From a virus, in the IMG/VR virus record IMGVR_UViG_3300010430_000452, positions 1 through 23,825 of that record: 23,825 bases of DNA; one strand, given 5' to 3'. How positions within the stretch are numbered: position 1 is the first letter of the stretch; every line of letters begins with the position of its first letter. The notes under the pieces were generated by a model, which was given only the letters and a program-made list of their open reading frames with translations, was not told where the DNA came from and ran no database searches. The position numbers and the translations under genes were made by a program. Below, in pieces: positions 7,716 to 16,370 of the stretch.

Positions 7716-10700
7716 ATGGCTAACGCAGATGAATTGAAGAACCTAGAAGCTACGCTATCAGGCACAGCCGATGAGAATGTAATGCCATCCACTGACATGG
7801 TGGGTGCATTCCTCTCTCCTACTCCAATGGTCACGCCTCGCGTGGCCTCTATGTATGCAGGGCAGGCAGCTATGATTGCAGGCCAACCGTATGAGGTTGA
7901 GCAGAAGCATGGGGCAGCAGCCGCAACAGACCCGAAGCTCTACAAAGACCAGACAACACAGCAATGGTATGCCGAGAAGAAAGCATCTGGCATGGAGCGC
8001 CTATCGCAGACACAGTTTGCGTCGGCTGAAGTGCTACAGGAAGCAGTGATTGCAGAGCAGCAGCGCATCAATAACCTTGAGGCTGGTGAAACTGGCCCAG
8101 TAGCAGGTGAGGTGGCATACGTTACTAACGCTGCACCAGAAGGTGATGCTGAGTTACTGGCTGAGAAGGCGTATGAGTTGGCCCTGTCCACTGAGATGAA
8201 AGCTCTCACTGATGGACTATCTATGGGCGAGGCTGTCGCTAACTTTGCAGGCTACCTACTACCATTCGGTGAAGCAGCAGATGTTCAGGACATCGCTGAC
8301 TCGGTGAAGAACCAACCAGAGCTAGCAGCCGTAGCTGGTGAGGACTTGGAGGCGTTCATTGATAACTGGCAGGCACTACCTGCACAGCGTCGTACTGAGC
8401 TACTACCGTTCCTATCCCAAGCTATCTTGGATGCAACTAGCACACTGGGCTACACAGAGAATGAGCTGAAGGCATCACAGTTCTTGAGTGCGTTCCTTGA
8501 GTTCGACCCAGCAGAGACACTACGTAAGCAGCAGTTTGAAGACGTGGCATTCTCAGCATTCGACTTCATCCCTACCACTGGGGTGGTGAAGGCTATGAAG
8601 CCTACGGAGAAGGTGCTTGCTCGTAACACTGTGGCTAAGGCTGTGGATGAGGCGTTGAACAAGACGCACGCAGCTAAGGTGGCGTCAGATGTAGGTGATG
8701 TGAACGCAGCAGCAGCGCATACGCTAGCTGGTACGCTGGATGATGTGACAGCAGACGCACTGGGTACTACCCGTGTCGATGCAGCTATGTCAGCCCTACC
8801 ACTTGAGACTTCCACGTGGTTCAAGCGCGTAGTGGATGATGACAAGCTACCGTCAGCAGTGGCAGACCGTATGAATAAGATTGCTGCGGAAGCTAATGGC
8901 TTTACGTCTACGCTATCTGAGGCTAATGGCCTAGTACGTCAGGGTATCCTGTCACCAGCAGAGCGAGTGCAGGTGCATAAGTTCTGGAATGATGACATGA
9001 AGGCGTTGGGCGAGGACTACCTAACTCAGAACCTAGAGATGGATAACCTCCGTATCGTGAAGGAAGGGAAGGATGGGTTCACCTATCAGTACACACTGAA
9101 GGATAAGAACGTACCTACTACACCGGACGGTAAAGAGAAGCTGGTACTGAAGCAAGGGCAAGTTAAGTTCACGCTTAACGATGTGACTGGTAACTTCAGT
9201 GCAACAGTGAATGACCCACTGGCACAGAACACCATCGCTAATAAAGCACTGTCCCCTGCTACATGGTCACGCCGTGGTGAGACTGGTGACTTTAACTTCG
9301 AGGTGACTAGCCAATTCGTAGGTGATGACGTATCAACTGCATACCAGACTAAGGTGGAGCAGGCATTGAACTGGGCTTTCGAGCCAGTGTCCAAGGCACG
9401 TCAGAGTGGCCTGCGTAAGATGGTGGAAGATGTGATTGTTGCGGGTGATGAGTATGTGAATGAGTCAGGTCAGACAGTGGGCCGTACATTTACGCCAACA
9501 GAACTGGCAGCAGGTGTGGAAACACCAGCAGGTACTATCCGACTCACTGACCCAGCGGCAGTGGAGACTTACTACCGTGTCCGTGCTTATGCAGACAGCA
9601 TGTTCCAACTGGAAGATTCAGTGATTAAACGTGAGCTAGAGCTAGGTGGGTTCACAGAGGTGAGGCTACATGCCCTACCACGAAGCCTAGACGATAGCGC
9701 CACGGTGCGAAACGTGCGTGATGCGATGGATACCATTGCTAAACCTTACAACGACGTTACAGGCGCTCTCAGCGCGATGCGTAACAAGCGTGGTCAAGGC
9801 GTATGGGATGACCGTGCAGGTGCTACAGTCGATTTGACTGAGGACTATGTACGTCAAGTGTACGATGAGGGTGATGTGTTAGTGAGAATGCGCTCGGACT
9901 GGAATACCAAAGGTACTGGTGAGCTAGATGGTAGCGGTGAGTTCGTGCAGTTCGCACGTGTGAGCAAGGACAGAGTGAAAGCAGCACTACCGGAGAACGT
10001 ACTCCAATATCGTGACGGCTACTTCCCTAAGATTAGTGAGGCAGAGTATTTCGTTACACGTACCCAGAAGCTATATGCTCGTGGTCGTGATGGACTACAG
10101 CGCACTGAAGCACTGCGTGGGTTCAACAGCTTGGCTGATGCTAAGACATTCCGTGAACAGCAGGTGGCGCGTTACATGCGTGAGAAGGGAGCATCCCGTG
10201 CTGAGGCAGAGGACATCTTCCCTGAAGTGAAAGCATCCATTGACCTCACTCCAGCGGAACGCTTGGAGGGTGCAGTGGCTAGACATGCTGGCTTGTACCA
10301 CGGAGCACGTTCTAAGGACGAGCTACTGTTCGGTCTATCTGGTCAGAAGATGGCACGTGTGAATCCTATCGAGGCATTCCAGCGCCACGCTGCTCACTTG
10401 GGTAACTTCTTCAACATGAATGAAGTGCGCATTGCACGTGAGAAACGCTGGCTGAATACAGTGCGTCAAGAGTTTCCAGAGGTGGAGGTACGTGGGTTCG
10501 ATAACACTGCCATCCCTACTGGTACGAAGAAGGCTAAGGCTATCGAGGCTATGCGTACACAGATTCGTGAGTGGAATAACATCCCTACTCGTGAGGAAGC
10601 GCTGTTCGAAACAGGCGTACAGAAGCTACATGACTGGGCTTTGTATGGTGTGCGTCGTATGGGCTATGCAGATAAGGAGAGTGTGAAGTCATTGAACTGG

Positions 10701-12416
10701 CTGAAGCACGCCAATGGTTATGCTGCTCTGAAGTCAGCTACCATGCACGGCCTACTAGGTGTACTTAACCCTGCACAATGGTACGTACAAGGCTCAGCTA
10801 TGGCGATTGCCATGTCTAAGTTCCCACGTCACGCAGGTGCAGCACTTAAAGCAGTACCGCAGATGTCTATCCTAGATAACATCAAGAGCGTGAAGGGTGC
10901 AGAAGAAGCCATCCGTATTATGAAACGTGGAGGATTGTTAAGTGAACGAGCGGAAGCTAGCTATCGTGCTTGGAATCGCACTGGTTTGCAGGAAGCTGTA
11001 TTCAATAACTCCGATTTGCAGCGTGTATCTGGTTTTGGATTGGGTTATACCGCTAAAACTATTCGCTCCTTGGACTTCCTTTCCCTACTACCTTATCGTG
11101 CTGGTGAGTTAGCAGCCCGTCGTGCGACATTCGTCACCGAGTTTGAGGAATGGGTGAGACGTACTGGGCGTACAGACCCGACTGATGTGGAGTTGACTCA
11201 GATTCTTGAAGAAGTACACAAGGACTTGCTGACTCTTGGCCCTGCTAACAAGGCATGGTGGCAAGGTGGTGCTAACGCAGGCTCTATCCGCCAAGCATTG
11301 GGTGTGGCTACACAGTTTATGCAGGTGGGTACGAAGACACTAGAGCTGGCTCTGAAGAATGAGGGACGAGGTGGCCTAACTAGCGGTCAACGTCTACGTA
11401 TTCTGATGGGACAGACTGCACTGTTCGGTGCGGCTGGTGTTCCATTCGCTTCATGGATGGTACAGGGAATCAAAGAGTTTGCAGGTGTGAATGAACTGGA
11501 CCCAGTGGTGGCAGATGCTATCAACCAAGGCATGATTGGTGTGGCAGGTAACTGGGCTGCGGGTGCACTGGATACAGATGAGTCATTAGACGAGTATGCA
11601 GACCGCATCTTGAATGGTGGTTACCAACCTACTATCCAGATTAGTGAGCGTTTCGGTATCGGTGCGCAGACAACTGAGATGGTTAAGGAGTGGTTCACCA
11701 ATGAAGACCCGCTCATCGTTAAGATGGCAGGCCCAGCAGGTGGTGGTGTACTAGGTCGTATCTATGAGGGATTGCAAGAGGCGTATGTCGTAGCTTCAGC
11801 AGACTTCACAGACTACCAAGAGCTAGATGCCCAGCAGTATGAGCTGGCTATCAGCGTATTAGCACAGGCACTAGGTGAAGTACCAAGCACACTACGTAAC
11901 GCAGTGAAAGCTCAGCTAATGTCCAACCACCAACGTGTGTTGAACTCTAGTGGTAAGCTACAAATTGCTAAGGACTTCTACCCGTCCGAGATTCTGGCTA
12001 CCTACTTGGGCTTCCAGACAGTGGATGAAGTGCAGACCCGCTTACTACAGCAGGACGATAGAGCTACGCAGGAGGCCATCCAAGCCTACGCTGCGGTGCG
12101 TACTAACATTGCACACAAAGCTATCTACAGCATGAGCCTAGATGAGAGACAGATGGCTGCACTAGCCTACGCACTACAGGTGCTAGATACTTCAGTCGGT
12201 CCATACATCGGGGCTAAAGGTCGAGACGCATACGTGGAGCGTGTACTGAATGTCCGTGAGCAGAGTGTGAAGGAGCAGCAGATTCAGAAGTTCATCGAAC
12301 GCACTGCCCCTGAAAAACTTTCTAATGATGCTATTATGGATAGCAAGACATTCAACAGTGAGCGCCCATTGGTGCAACCATTCAGCCAGTGGCTAAACAA
12401 GAAAGAGGCAGATTAA
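7716..12416 (+). CDS. Large internal virion / DNA ejection protein (T7 gp15/gp16-like position)
   Basis: This 1566-aa protein is the longest in the window and is mainly alpha-helical and acidic, as expected for a large ejected core protein. No lytic motif is visible in its N-terminus; that activity seems to be in the separate gene at 14216. Residues about 990-1060 contain small-residue and hydrophobic helices (GYAALKSATMHGLLGVL, SAMAIAMSKF), and residues about 1230-1250 hold TALFGAAGVPFASWMVQGI, both possible membrane-contact segments. The C-terminal 250 residues are again helical and charged. It could be part of a trans-envelope ejection channel with the 181-aa and 597-aa products. Size alone does not make it an N4-like virion RNA polymerase: I saw no polymerase motif. 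Residues about 1070-1130 show different codon use. Confidence 0.65.
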   Translation: MANADELKNLEATLSGTADENVMPSTDMVGAFLSPTPMVTPRVASMYAGQAAMIAGQPYEVEQKHGAAAATDPKLYKDQTTQQWYAEKKASGMERLSQTQFASAEVLQEAVIAEQQRINNLEAGETGPVAGEVAYVTNAAPEGDAELLAEKAYELALSTEMKALTDGLSMGEAVANFAGYLLPFGEAADVQDIADSVKNQPELAAVAGEDLEAFIDNWQALPAQRRTELLPFLSQAILDATSTLGYTENELKASQFLSAFLEFDPAETLRKQQFEDVAFSAFDFIPTTGVVKAMKPTEKVLARNTVAKAVDEALNKTHAAKVASDVGDVNAAAAHTLAGTLDDVTADALGTTRVDAAMSALPLETSTWFKRVVDDDKLPSAVADRMNKIAAEANGFTSTLSEANGLVRQGILSPAERVQVHKFWNDDMKALGEDYLTQNLEMDNLRIVKEGKDGFTYQYTLKDKNVPTTPDGKEKLVLKQGQVKFTLNDVTGNFSATVNDPLAQNTIANKALSPATWSRRGETGDFNFEVTSQFVGDDVSTAYQTKVEQALNWAFEPVSKARQSGLRKMVEDVIVAGDEYVNESGQTVGRTFTPTELAAGVETPAGTIRLTDPAAVETYYRVRAYADSMFQLEDSVIKRELELGGFTEVRLHALPRSLDDSATVRNVRDAMDTIAKPYNDVTGALSAMRNKRGQGVWDDRAGATVDLTEDYVRQVYDEGDVLVRMRSDWNTKGTGELDGSGEFVQFARVSKDRVKAALPENVLQYRDGYFPKISEAEYFVTRTQKLYARGRDGLQRTEALRGFNSLADAKTFREQQVARYMREKGASRAEAEDIFPEVKASIDLTPAERLEGAVARHAGLYHGARSKDELLFGLSGQKMARVNPIEAFQRHAAHLGNFFNMNEVRIAREKRWLNTVRQEFPEVEVRGFDNTAIPTGTKKAKAIEAMRTQIREWNNIPTREEALFETGVQKLHDWALYGVRRMGYADKESVKSLNWLKHANGYAALKSATMHGLLGVLNPAQWYVQGSAMAIAMSKFPRHAGAALKAVPQMSILDNIKSVKGAEEAIRIMKRGGLLSERAEASYRAWNRTGLQEAVFNNSDLQRVSGFGLGYTAKTIRSLDFLSLLPYRAGELAARRATFVTEFEEWVRRTGRTDPTDVELTQILEEVHKDLLTLGPANKAWWQGGANAGSIRQALGVATQFMQVGTKTLELALKNEGRGGLTSGQRLRILMGQTALFGAAGVPFASWMVQGIKEFAGVNELDPVVADAINQGMIGVAGNWAAGALDTDESLDEYADRILNGGYQPTIQISERFGIGAQTTEMVKEWFTNEDPLIVKMAGPAGGGVLGRIYEGLQEAYVVASADFTDYQELDAQQYELAISVLAQALGEVPSTLRNAVKAQLMSNHQRVLNSSGKLQIAKDFYPSEILATYLGFQTVDEVQTRLLQQDDRATQEAIQAYAAVRTNIAHKAIYSMSLDERQMAALAYALQVLDTSVGPYIGAKGRDAYVERVLNVREQSVKEQQIQKFIERTAPEKLSNDAIMDSKTFNSERPLVQPFSQWLNKKEAD

Positions 12417-12417
12417 T

Positions 12418-14211
12418 ATGGCAGGTCCATTCGCAACAAGCGGTAACAACGCAGGCGACCTATCACCAGTCCAACTACGTGGGGGTGCTTCTGCCCCTAT
12501 CGTACCAGACCCAAAGCTAGGTGCTATCGCAGCAGCAGGTGAGGCTATCGAGACTGTGTCTCAGGTGAGCCAGCAACGCCTACAGAATCAGGCAGTGACA
12601 GGAATCCAGTCTGAGATTCAGAGTGTACGTGATGCACTACAGATTGCTAAGGAAGGCACAGCCACAACTGTGTTCACGGCTGAAGCATTGAAAGACCCGT
12701 ACATCAAGCAGGTGTTCTCGGAGTTCAATGACATTCAATCGGCCTCATTCCAAGGCAAGTTCCCACAAGAGATGGCACTACAGCGTATGGATGCACTACT
12801 GTCCGAGGCTATCAGCCGTCGTCCTCAGTATGCAGAGGCCATCCGTAAGGCAGCTAACGAGACAGCAGGGGCTAACATCTCCGCTAAGTTCTTCGACCAG
12901 CTAATGACTGAGACTCCTGAGCAACAGGCGTTCGAACGTCTAACTCAAGAGGCTGCATTCTACGGTATCGAGCAAGGTACATACCGCAACCTAGTGAACC
13001 AACAGTTCCAGCGTGACCAGATTGTAAATCAGATTGACTTCGATAAGGCGCAAGGCACTGTCACATTAGGACAGCTACGTAACCAAGCCAACAACATGGT
13101 GTTTGGTCTAACTCAGGACATCATGGGAGCTATACGAGCAGCCACCGCACAGGGTGGTGTAGCTAATCCAGAGGAATACCGTCAGTTCGTATCACAACAG
13201 ATGACTATGATTCGCCAACGTGTGCTAGGTAACGTCCCAGCTACAGTGACTAGCTCAGACCTCAACTCAGTGACAGCTCAATTGGACTCAGCAGAGGAAC
13301 GTCTGTTTGCACAGATTGATAATGGCTCGATGGTTAAGCTAGCGACAGAACGTACTGACCTATTCTCGGCCCTATCTAAGCAGAGCGCACAGCAAGGCGC
13401 ACCAGATGCGATGATGATTCTCGAACTACTAGGCACAGAGCAAGGTCTGAAGTACCTAGATGAAGTGGCTAAGGTGGAAGCTAACCCAACAGGGTACAAG
13501 TCTATCTTCATGAACAACCGTGGCGGTACAGCTAACCTAGTGGACGGTATGCTGATGCAAGGTCAACGCTTAGGTCTAATCCTAAACGGTGAAGAAGAAC
13601 CACGTGATGACGTAGAGCGTACACAAGCAGGTACTATGGCAGCTCAATCCCTACAGGGTGGAGCAGTGGACCAGCAAGGTAAGGTTATTATCACTCCGCA
13701 GAAAGCACAGCGTTTGGTACAGGTGGTGGAAGGTATGGGTGTGGACTATTCACTCACTGCACTGTCTGACCCGAAGGTGGCACAGACTGTGGCAGGTATC
13801 AAAGAGACTCATGGACAGGTGATTGCAGTGTACAAGCGAGGGGAGTCAGCACTACAGCGTGAGTACAACCAGCTCAAAGCTGAGGGCTTCCTAAGTGACG
13901 GGGATATTCAGGTGAAGAATGGACAGTTGTTCGTGGACTATGGCAATAGAGCAGCCAACCTAGATGCAGGTGGTCGAGCTAACATGTCGTCATCCATTGA
14001 CACGTTCATCCGTAATGCAAACCTCACACTACGTATGGGCCAAACCTATCAGGCTCGTGGTGTATTCCCTGACACTGTATTCAAGAACACAGGTGCACTG
14101 ATTGAATCCATTGTGAAACAGGAGGTGGCAGTTGAGAACACTGAGACAGGTAATGATAGCGTCATCCGTTATGACATTGATGCTAGCGGCAACCTCTTTA
14201 TCGTGGAGTAG
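12418..14211 (+). CDS. Internal virion protein, helical and Gln-rich
   Basis: This 597-aa protein begins 1 base after the stop of the 1566-aa gene. It is rich in Gln, Ala and short helices, for example VSQVSQQRLQNQAVTGIQ in the N-terminal region and YNQLKAEGFLSDGDIQVKNG near residue 490. The first 35 residues are Gly/Pro/Asn rich and probably flexible. No catalytic motif is seen. Position between a very large internal protein and a lysozyme-like protein matches the internal core set of T7-like phages, so it probably joins the ejection apparatus. The stop TAG is followed 4 bases later by the next start. The role is inferred from position and composition. Confidence 0.6.
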   Translation: MAGPFATSGNNAGDLSPVQLRGGASAPIVPDPKLGAIAAAGEAIETVSQVSQQRLQNQAVTGIQSEIQSVRDALQIAKEGTATTVFTAEALKDPYIKQVFSEFNDIQSASFQGKFPQEMALQRMDALLSEAISRRPQYAEAIRKAANETAGANISAKFFDQLMTETPEQQAFERLTQEAAFYGIEQGTYRNLVNQQFQRDQIVNQIDFDKAQGTVTLGQLRNQANNMVFGLTQDIMGAIRAATAQGGVANPEEYRQFVSQQMTMIRQRVLGNVPATVTSSDLNSVTAQLDSAEERLFAQIDNGSMVKLATERTDLFSALSKQSAQQGAPDAMMILELLGTEQGLKYLDEVAKVEANPTGYKSIFMNNRGGTANLVDGMLMQGQRLGLILNGEEEPRDDVERTQAGTMAAQSLQGGAVDQQGKVIITPQKAQRLVQVVEGMGVDYSLTALSDPKVAQTVAGIKETHGQVIAVYKRGESALQREYNQLKAEGFLSDGDIQVKNGQLFVDYGNRAANLDAGGRANMSSSIDTFIRNANLTLRMGQTYQARGVFPDTVFKNTGALIESIVKQEVAVENTETGNDSVIRYDIDASGNLFIVE

Positions 14212-14215
14212 TGAC

Positions 14216-15010
14216 ATGCAGAAGGTAGAGTTCCAAGGAAGACAGTTCGAGTTCCCGACTCAGGCAAGCAAGGAACAGATTGAAGGCGCATTACAACAGT
14301 ACCTACAGAGCCAGCCCACTGCGGCTGGTATCTCTACGCCTGACAAGAGCGCAGCTATGCGTACAGAGGAGCAGTATGCCCCAACTGAAAGTTACTTGGG
14401 AGAAGGCGAGAGCCCACAGCTACAAGCACTGCACAAAATGAACAAGGAACAGCGTCAGTTCGCTGATGCTATTGCAGAGGTGGAGACAGGAGGGCTTCAG
14501 AATCGCAGCGTGCGTACTCAGGTGAAGCCGAACGGTGATGGGGCAGGGTCTAGTGCCTATGGCACGTATCAAATCACTCACGGGCTTCTGGGTGGCTATA
14601 TCAATAACAGGGTGGTGGAGTTTTCTGAGCAGGAAATGACAGCAGCTCAAGAGCTACTACGTCGTCAAGAGATTAGCTTGGCTATTGGGGGTAGGGATAG
14701 AGCGAAGTATCAGGCAGGTGGTGCGAAGCATGGGCAGGCAGTAGCATGGGCTAAGTCCTACGGCTATGAAGATGTGGACTCGTTCCTAGATGCGTTCGAT
14801 TATGGCGGCACTCTAGGTCTGAGTAATGATGCAGAGTTTCAGGTGTTGTATGAGTCGATTGCACGTAAGATGCTTAACCGACATCTGAAGGATGCGGGTG
14901 GTGACCCGTTCAAGGCAGCACGCCAGTGGCATGGTGGACCTAAAGGTGCGGGTAAGAAGACAGATATGTATGAGCAAAAGGTAAGGAAAGTGTATGAGCG
15001 AAGTAATTAA
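14216..15010 (+). CDS. Virion-associated lysozyme / lytic transglycosylase-like protein
   Basis: This 264-aa protein starts at the ATG at 14216, right after the preceding stop; an earlier in-frame ATG at 14132 would overlap the 597-aa gene by 80 bases and is less likely. Residues 5-30 (EFQGRQFEFP, then EQIEGALQQYL) form a short module common at the N-terminus of phage internal proteins. Residues about 80-240 resemble the lysozyme/SLT fold: FADAIAEVETGG with the likely catalytic Glu90, then SSAYGTYQITHGLL matching the GxYQI motif, and ARQWHGGPKGAGK near the end. It probably cuts peptidoglycan during genome entry and may be packaged. It is a separate gene here, whereas T7 fuses this activity to gp16. 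An endolysin role cannot be excluded. Confidence 0.7.
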   Translation: MQKVEFQGRQFEFPTQASKEQIEGALQQYLQSQPTAAGISTPDKSAAMRTEEQYAPTESYLGEGESPQLQALHKMNKEQRQFADAIAEVETGGLQNRSVRTQVKPNGDGAGSSAYGTYQITHGLLGGYINNRVVEFSEQEMTAAQELLRRQEISLAIGGRDRAKYQAGGAKHGQAVAWAKSYGYEDVDSFLDAFDYGGTLGLSNDAEFQVLYESIARKMLNRHLKDAGGDPFKAARQWHGGPKGAGKKTDMYEQKVRKVYERSN

Positions 15011-15128
15011 GAAAGGTGTGTGGTGGGTAGAGGTGGATGCTAAGGGGAAGGAGCTGAAGCGTAGCCGAAACCGATTCGAGCCTAGTAAGAAAGCAGCGCC
15101 TAAGAAGAAGGCAGCAGCTAAGAAATAA
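14994..15128 (+). CDS. Very small lysine-rich late protein
   Basis: This 44-aa protein begins inside the lysozyme-like gene (17-base overlap) and is the last rightward gene. Residues 1-15 (MSEVIKKGVWWVEVD) hold a Trp-Trp pair; the rest is strongly basic and ends KKAAPKKKAAAKK, a histone-H1-like tail. The codon pattern and the tight fit between the preceding gene and the terminator support it as real. A nucleic-acid-binding role is suggested by composition only; no named family is recognised. Confidence 0.6.
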   Translation: MSEVIKKGVWWVEVDAKGKELKRSRNRFEPSKKAAPKKKAAAKK

Positions 15129-15152
15129 AAAGGGGGAGCATTAGCTCCCTCT
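15125..15152 (-). terminator. Terminator at the convergence of late and early transcripts
   Basis: A hairpin with core GGGAGC / GCTCCC and an ATTA loop (stem arms 15131-15139 and 15144-15152) lies between the last rightward and last leftward gene. Read on the - strand, the stem is followed by TTTTTATTT, a good U tract. Read on the + strand, the stem is slightly longer (9 bp with one G-U) but is followed by CTTAGTAT, a poor tail. It therefore fits best as the terminator of the leftward operon, with possible weak action on the rightward one. Confidence 0.75.
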
Positions 15153-15153
15153 C

Positions 15154-15543
15154 TTAGTATAGTGACACAGTGAGTGAGAAGGCACGGTACTCGGTGTCTG
15201 CGAGTATAGCCTCCATCGGTTGCTCTAGGTGAGCACTAGCAGCCGCATCATCCTTGAAGGGCTTATCTATACGGATGAGCTGCACCTCAGTAGGTGGTTT
15301 AATCAGGTCACGTGCATGGCACTGGTCAAGACTGCTCTCGATGTTCATAGTCTCAATCAACTTCTCCATACAAGCGACTGCCATATCCTCAGCTACAGCA
15401 CGTAGCGCTGCTCCATGCATATCGAACTGAGAGAACTTAGCTTTGTAATCATCCACCACAGCAGCAACGTACTTGTCACCTAGCATTGTGACGTACTTCA
15501 TTTCATTCAGTGCGCCCAGTGTGCGGAAGCGGTAGATAATCAT
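15154..15543 (-). CDS. Hypothetical early protein, end of leftward operon
   Basis: This 129-aa protein is the last gene of the leftward operon. It has a GGAGG ribosome binding site and an ATGA overlap with the preceding gene. The N-terminal half is helical (residues about 12-75, including GAALRAVAEDMAVACMEKL), and the C-terminal half is mixed with VQLIRIDKPF and a final FSLTVSLY strand. No catalytic or binding motif is recognised. Because it is coupled to the gene before it, which in turn overlaps the protease-like gene, the three may act together, but there is no direct evidence. Confidence 0.65.
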   Translation of the reverse strand: MIIYRFRTLGALNEMKYVTMLGDKYVAAVVDDYKAKFSQFDMHGAALRAVAEDMAVACMEKLIETMNIESSLDQCHARDLIKPPTEVQLIRIDKPFKDDAAASAHLEQPMEAILADTEYRAFSLTVSLY

Positions 15544-15881
15544 ACATGCCTCCGCTTTACTGCGTCTGCGAAGTCAGTGATGGTGTCATGAACTCCTCGC
15601 ATGTGGTTCCATCGCACTGTTGGCGGGATGGATACACTCTCAGCAACGTGGACAGTGGCCTGATACAAGGCTTCCGATGGTTCGCTGGTAAGGCTTTCAA
15701 GTATGTGCGCTTTGATAAGCTGCTTAGTGAGTAGCTGCGCCACACCGTACAGGTTGACAGGGTTGGCTTCATCGCAAGGGTACTCAGCACATACCACAGT
15801 ATCGCGTAGCTTAGCCGCAAAACGTATCTCACCACTTTTTGCAGTGCCGTCATAATATCTAATAACATTGTCTTTACTCAT
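15540..15881 (-). CDS. Hypothetical early protein next to the protease-like gene
   Basis: This 113-aa protein is read from the ATG at 15881, which overlaps the end of the HslV-like gene and has AGGAG about 7 bases upstream; a longer reading from 15941 would lie inside that gene. The sequence starts MSKDNVIRYYDGTAKSG and continues IRFAAKLRDTVVCAEYP, a beta-rich start, then helical stretches (LYGVAQLLTKQLIKAHILE). Two Cys are present but no zinc motif. It resembles its downstream neighbour in size and in having a helical segment followed by a strand-rich end, but I see no convincing homology. The function is unknown. Confidence 0.65.
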   Translation of the reverse strand: MSKDNVIRYYDGTAKSGEIRFAAKLRDTVVCAEYPCDEANPVNLYGVAQLLTKQLIKAHILESLTSEPSEALYQATVHVAESVSIPPTVRWNHMRGVHDTITDFADAVKRRHV

Positions 15882-16359
15882 CTCCTTGCTCCTGTTGAGG
15901 TGGTTGGAATAGACCGACTGTACCACCAGTACCAGAGTCACGTGTCATTGCATACTGCACTGCTTCCACAGCACTCATGCCCATGTCCATAGCAGCCAAT
16001 GCAAAGGTGTCACCGCTACCGATAGCGTAGTTGTACGTTAAGTCCCACTGTACTTGCTCAGCTTCAGCATTGTGAGTGTGCAGGTTGTACGCTACAAACT
16101 TGTCCTGCTCTGCGAAGTAGACGATAGCGCTCATCGACATATTGCGGCAATGCGTTAAGTCTTCCTCACACAGCCCTTCATCCCACAGACTAGTGACCTG
16201 TTCGATTAGAGGCACATCACCAGCAGCAGCTATAACATCACCGCTCTCGCAAGTGAATAACTTGCTCTCGTTGTCGTTGATAATCATGCCATCAGGTAGG
16301 CAGGCACGTCCATCGGTTGCGATGGTACGAGACTCATGGCGGTATGTGATTGTAGTCAT
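15874..16359 (-). CDS. HslV/proteasome beta-subunit-like Ntn hydrolase
   Basis: This 161-aa protein resembles HslV, the peptidase of the HslUV protease. It begins Met-Thr-Thr-Ile, so removal of Met would expose an N-terminal Thr, the nucleophile of this family. Counting that Thr as 1, Asp15 (in TIATDGRA) and Lys32 (in NESKLF) align with the catalytic-site Asp17 and Lys33 of HslV. Further matches are VIAAAGD and the core AIGSGDTFALAAMDMGMSA, followed by EAVQYAMTRDSGTGG, the proteasome-fold signature. The length is close to that of bacterial HslV. AAGGAAA precedes the start, and a hairpin lies just upstream. No AAA+ unfoldase is in the window, so it either works alone on peptides, borrows host HslU or needs an unseen partner. 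The target, perhaps a host regulator or capsid precursor, is unknown. Confidence 0.8.
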   Translation of the reverse strand: MTTITYRHESRTIATDGRACLPDGMIINDNESKLFTCESGDVIAAAGDVPLIEQVTSLWDEGLCEEDLTHCRNMSMSAIVYFAEQDKFVAYNLHTHNAEAEQVQWDLTYNYAIGSGDTFALAAMDMGMSAVEAVQYAMTRDSGTGGTVGLFQPPQQEQGDE

Positions 16360-16370
16360 AGGATTTCCTT

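Noticed and set aside
8450-8845. 131-codon open frame antisense to the large internal virion gene
   Set aside because: It gives a Ser/Ala/Thr-rich product typical of the complementary strand of an Ala-rich gene.
7716-12416. N4-like virion RNA polymerase
   Set aside because: The protein is large but has no polymerase motifs that I can see and is much shorter than N4 vRNAP (about 3500 aa); the neighbours are T7-like internal proteins.
14132-14215. Upstream start for the lysozyme-like gene
   Set aside because: It would overlap the 597-aa gene by 80 bases; the ATG at 14216 just after that gene's stop fits better, and the EFQGRQFEFP module then begins near residue 5.
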